Shown here one piece after another: positions 63,692 to 64,000 of a stretch of 64,000 nt of DNA. This stretch comes from JAPHSX01 sp050298555. GTDB lineage: Bacteria; Pseudomonadota; Gammaproteobacteria; Thiohalomonadales; Thiohalomonadaceae. The first letter of the stretch is position 1, and each line of letters starts with the position of its first letter. The translations under genes and the position numbers were made by a program. Under the pieces are notes generated by a model. It saw nothing but the letters and a program-made list of their open reading frames with translations, did no database searches and had not been told where the DNA came from. The stretch is taken from assembly GCA_050298555.1 (NCBI GenBank), contig JBNKUL010000033.1, positions 79,672-143,671 on the forward strand, read 5' to 3'.

Positions 63692-64000
63692 ATGATCTGC
63701 ACCATGCTGAAGGCCAAGCTGCACCGCGCACGGGTGACCCACTCGGAGCTCGATTACGAGGGCTCCTGCGCTATTGACGGCAAATTGCTGGAGCTCTCCG
63801 GGATCCGCGAATACGAACAGATCGAGATCTACAACGTCACCAACGGCGAACGCTTCACCACCTACGCCATTCGTGCCGAGGACGGTTCCGGCGTGATTTC
63901 GGTCAACGGCGCTGCCGCCCACAAGGCCGACCCGGACGACATCATCATCATCGCCGCCTATGTGCAGCTGGACGAGAAGGAGATGGCCACCTTCAAACCC
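63692..64000 (+). CDS. panD: Aspartate 1-decarboxylase PanD, 3' part missing (right edge)
   Basis: PanD makes beta-alanine from aspartate for pantothenate synthesis, using a pyruvoyl group formed by self-cleavage. Residues 1-103 are present. Gly24-Ser25, the cleavage site, lies in YEGSCAIDG, and YNVTNGERFTTYAI and VNGAAAHKADPDD follow. The ATG at 63692 gives the family start MICTMLKAKLHRARVTH. The gene runs off the right edge; panB and panC are just upstream. Confidence 0.95.
   Translation, partial: MICTMLKAKLHRARVTHSELDYEGSCAIDGKLLELSGIREYEQIEIYNVTNGERFTTYAIRAEDGSGVISVNGAAAHKADPDDIIIIAAYVQLDEKEMATFKP

Overview
The window is a stretch of chromosome from a free-living, motile gammaproteobacterium. 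Supporting markers are bamC, gcvR, motY, class II-type pyrC, pcnB-folK-panBCD, the dxs/ispA/xseB cluster and DUF1841/DUF3301 proteins. The housekeeping DNA is GC-rich; one 60-base line of nifJ counted by hand is 67% GC. NhaD, MotY, a pyruvate:ferredoxin oxidoreductase and many cyclic-di-GMP proteins suggest a marine or saline, facultatively anaerobic, possibly sulfur-oxidising relative of the Chromatiales. That placement is inference. About 57 genes are called; no rRNA, tRNA, CRISPR array or insertion sequence was seen.

Layout. 0-5 kb: pyrC (cut by the left edge), a coiled-coil lipoprotein, small DUF genes, a LysR regulator and an AI-2E-family permease. 5-13 kb: a signalling block with a MASE3-PAS-GAF-HD-GYP sensor, a dihydrolipoamide-dehydrogenase-like flavoprotein, and a tightly overlapping trio (small N-terminal-domain protein, HDOD protein, GGDEF-EAL protein). 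13-17.7 kb: a LysR gene divergent from an SLC13/TrkA-C transporter, with repeated ATTCC-N5-GGAAT boxes between them, then nhaD. 18-23 kb: a GltD-like iron-sulfur flavoprotein and nifJ. 23-29.6 kb: an M48 lipoprotein protease, motY, argG, a PAS-GGDEF-EAL protein and gloA.

29.6-35.9 kb is a low-GC insert (one line counted by hand is 43% GC) with different codon use. It carries a compact four-gene glycan cassette: a UDP-glucuronate-epimerase-like protein, a GT2 glycosyltransferase, a 1003-residue protein combining three glycosyltransferase-like domains with a protein-kinase-like domain, and a sialyltransferase-fold (GT29-like) protein. This is the best candidate for an undescribed system.

36-64 kb is core genome: nth-DUF1841, a Crp/Fnr regulator, a PIN-PhoH ATPase, bcp, gcvR, dapA-bamC-MBL-purC, a chemoreceptor, parE and parC (separated by a thioredoxin-fold gene, a CbiX-like chelatase and a GGDEF-EAL gene), htpX, the leftward operon xseB-ispA-dxs-queD-folE2, and the rightward run pcnB-folK-dNK-panB-panC-panD (panD is cut by the right edge). 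In dxs an in-frame amber codon replaces a position expected to be glutamate, which is the sharpest anomaly in the core genes.
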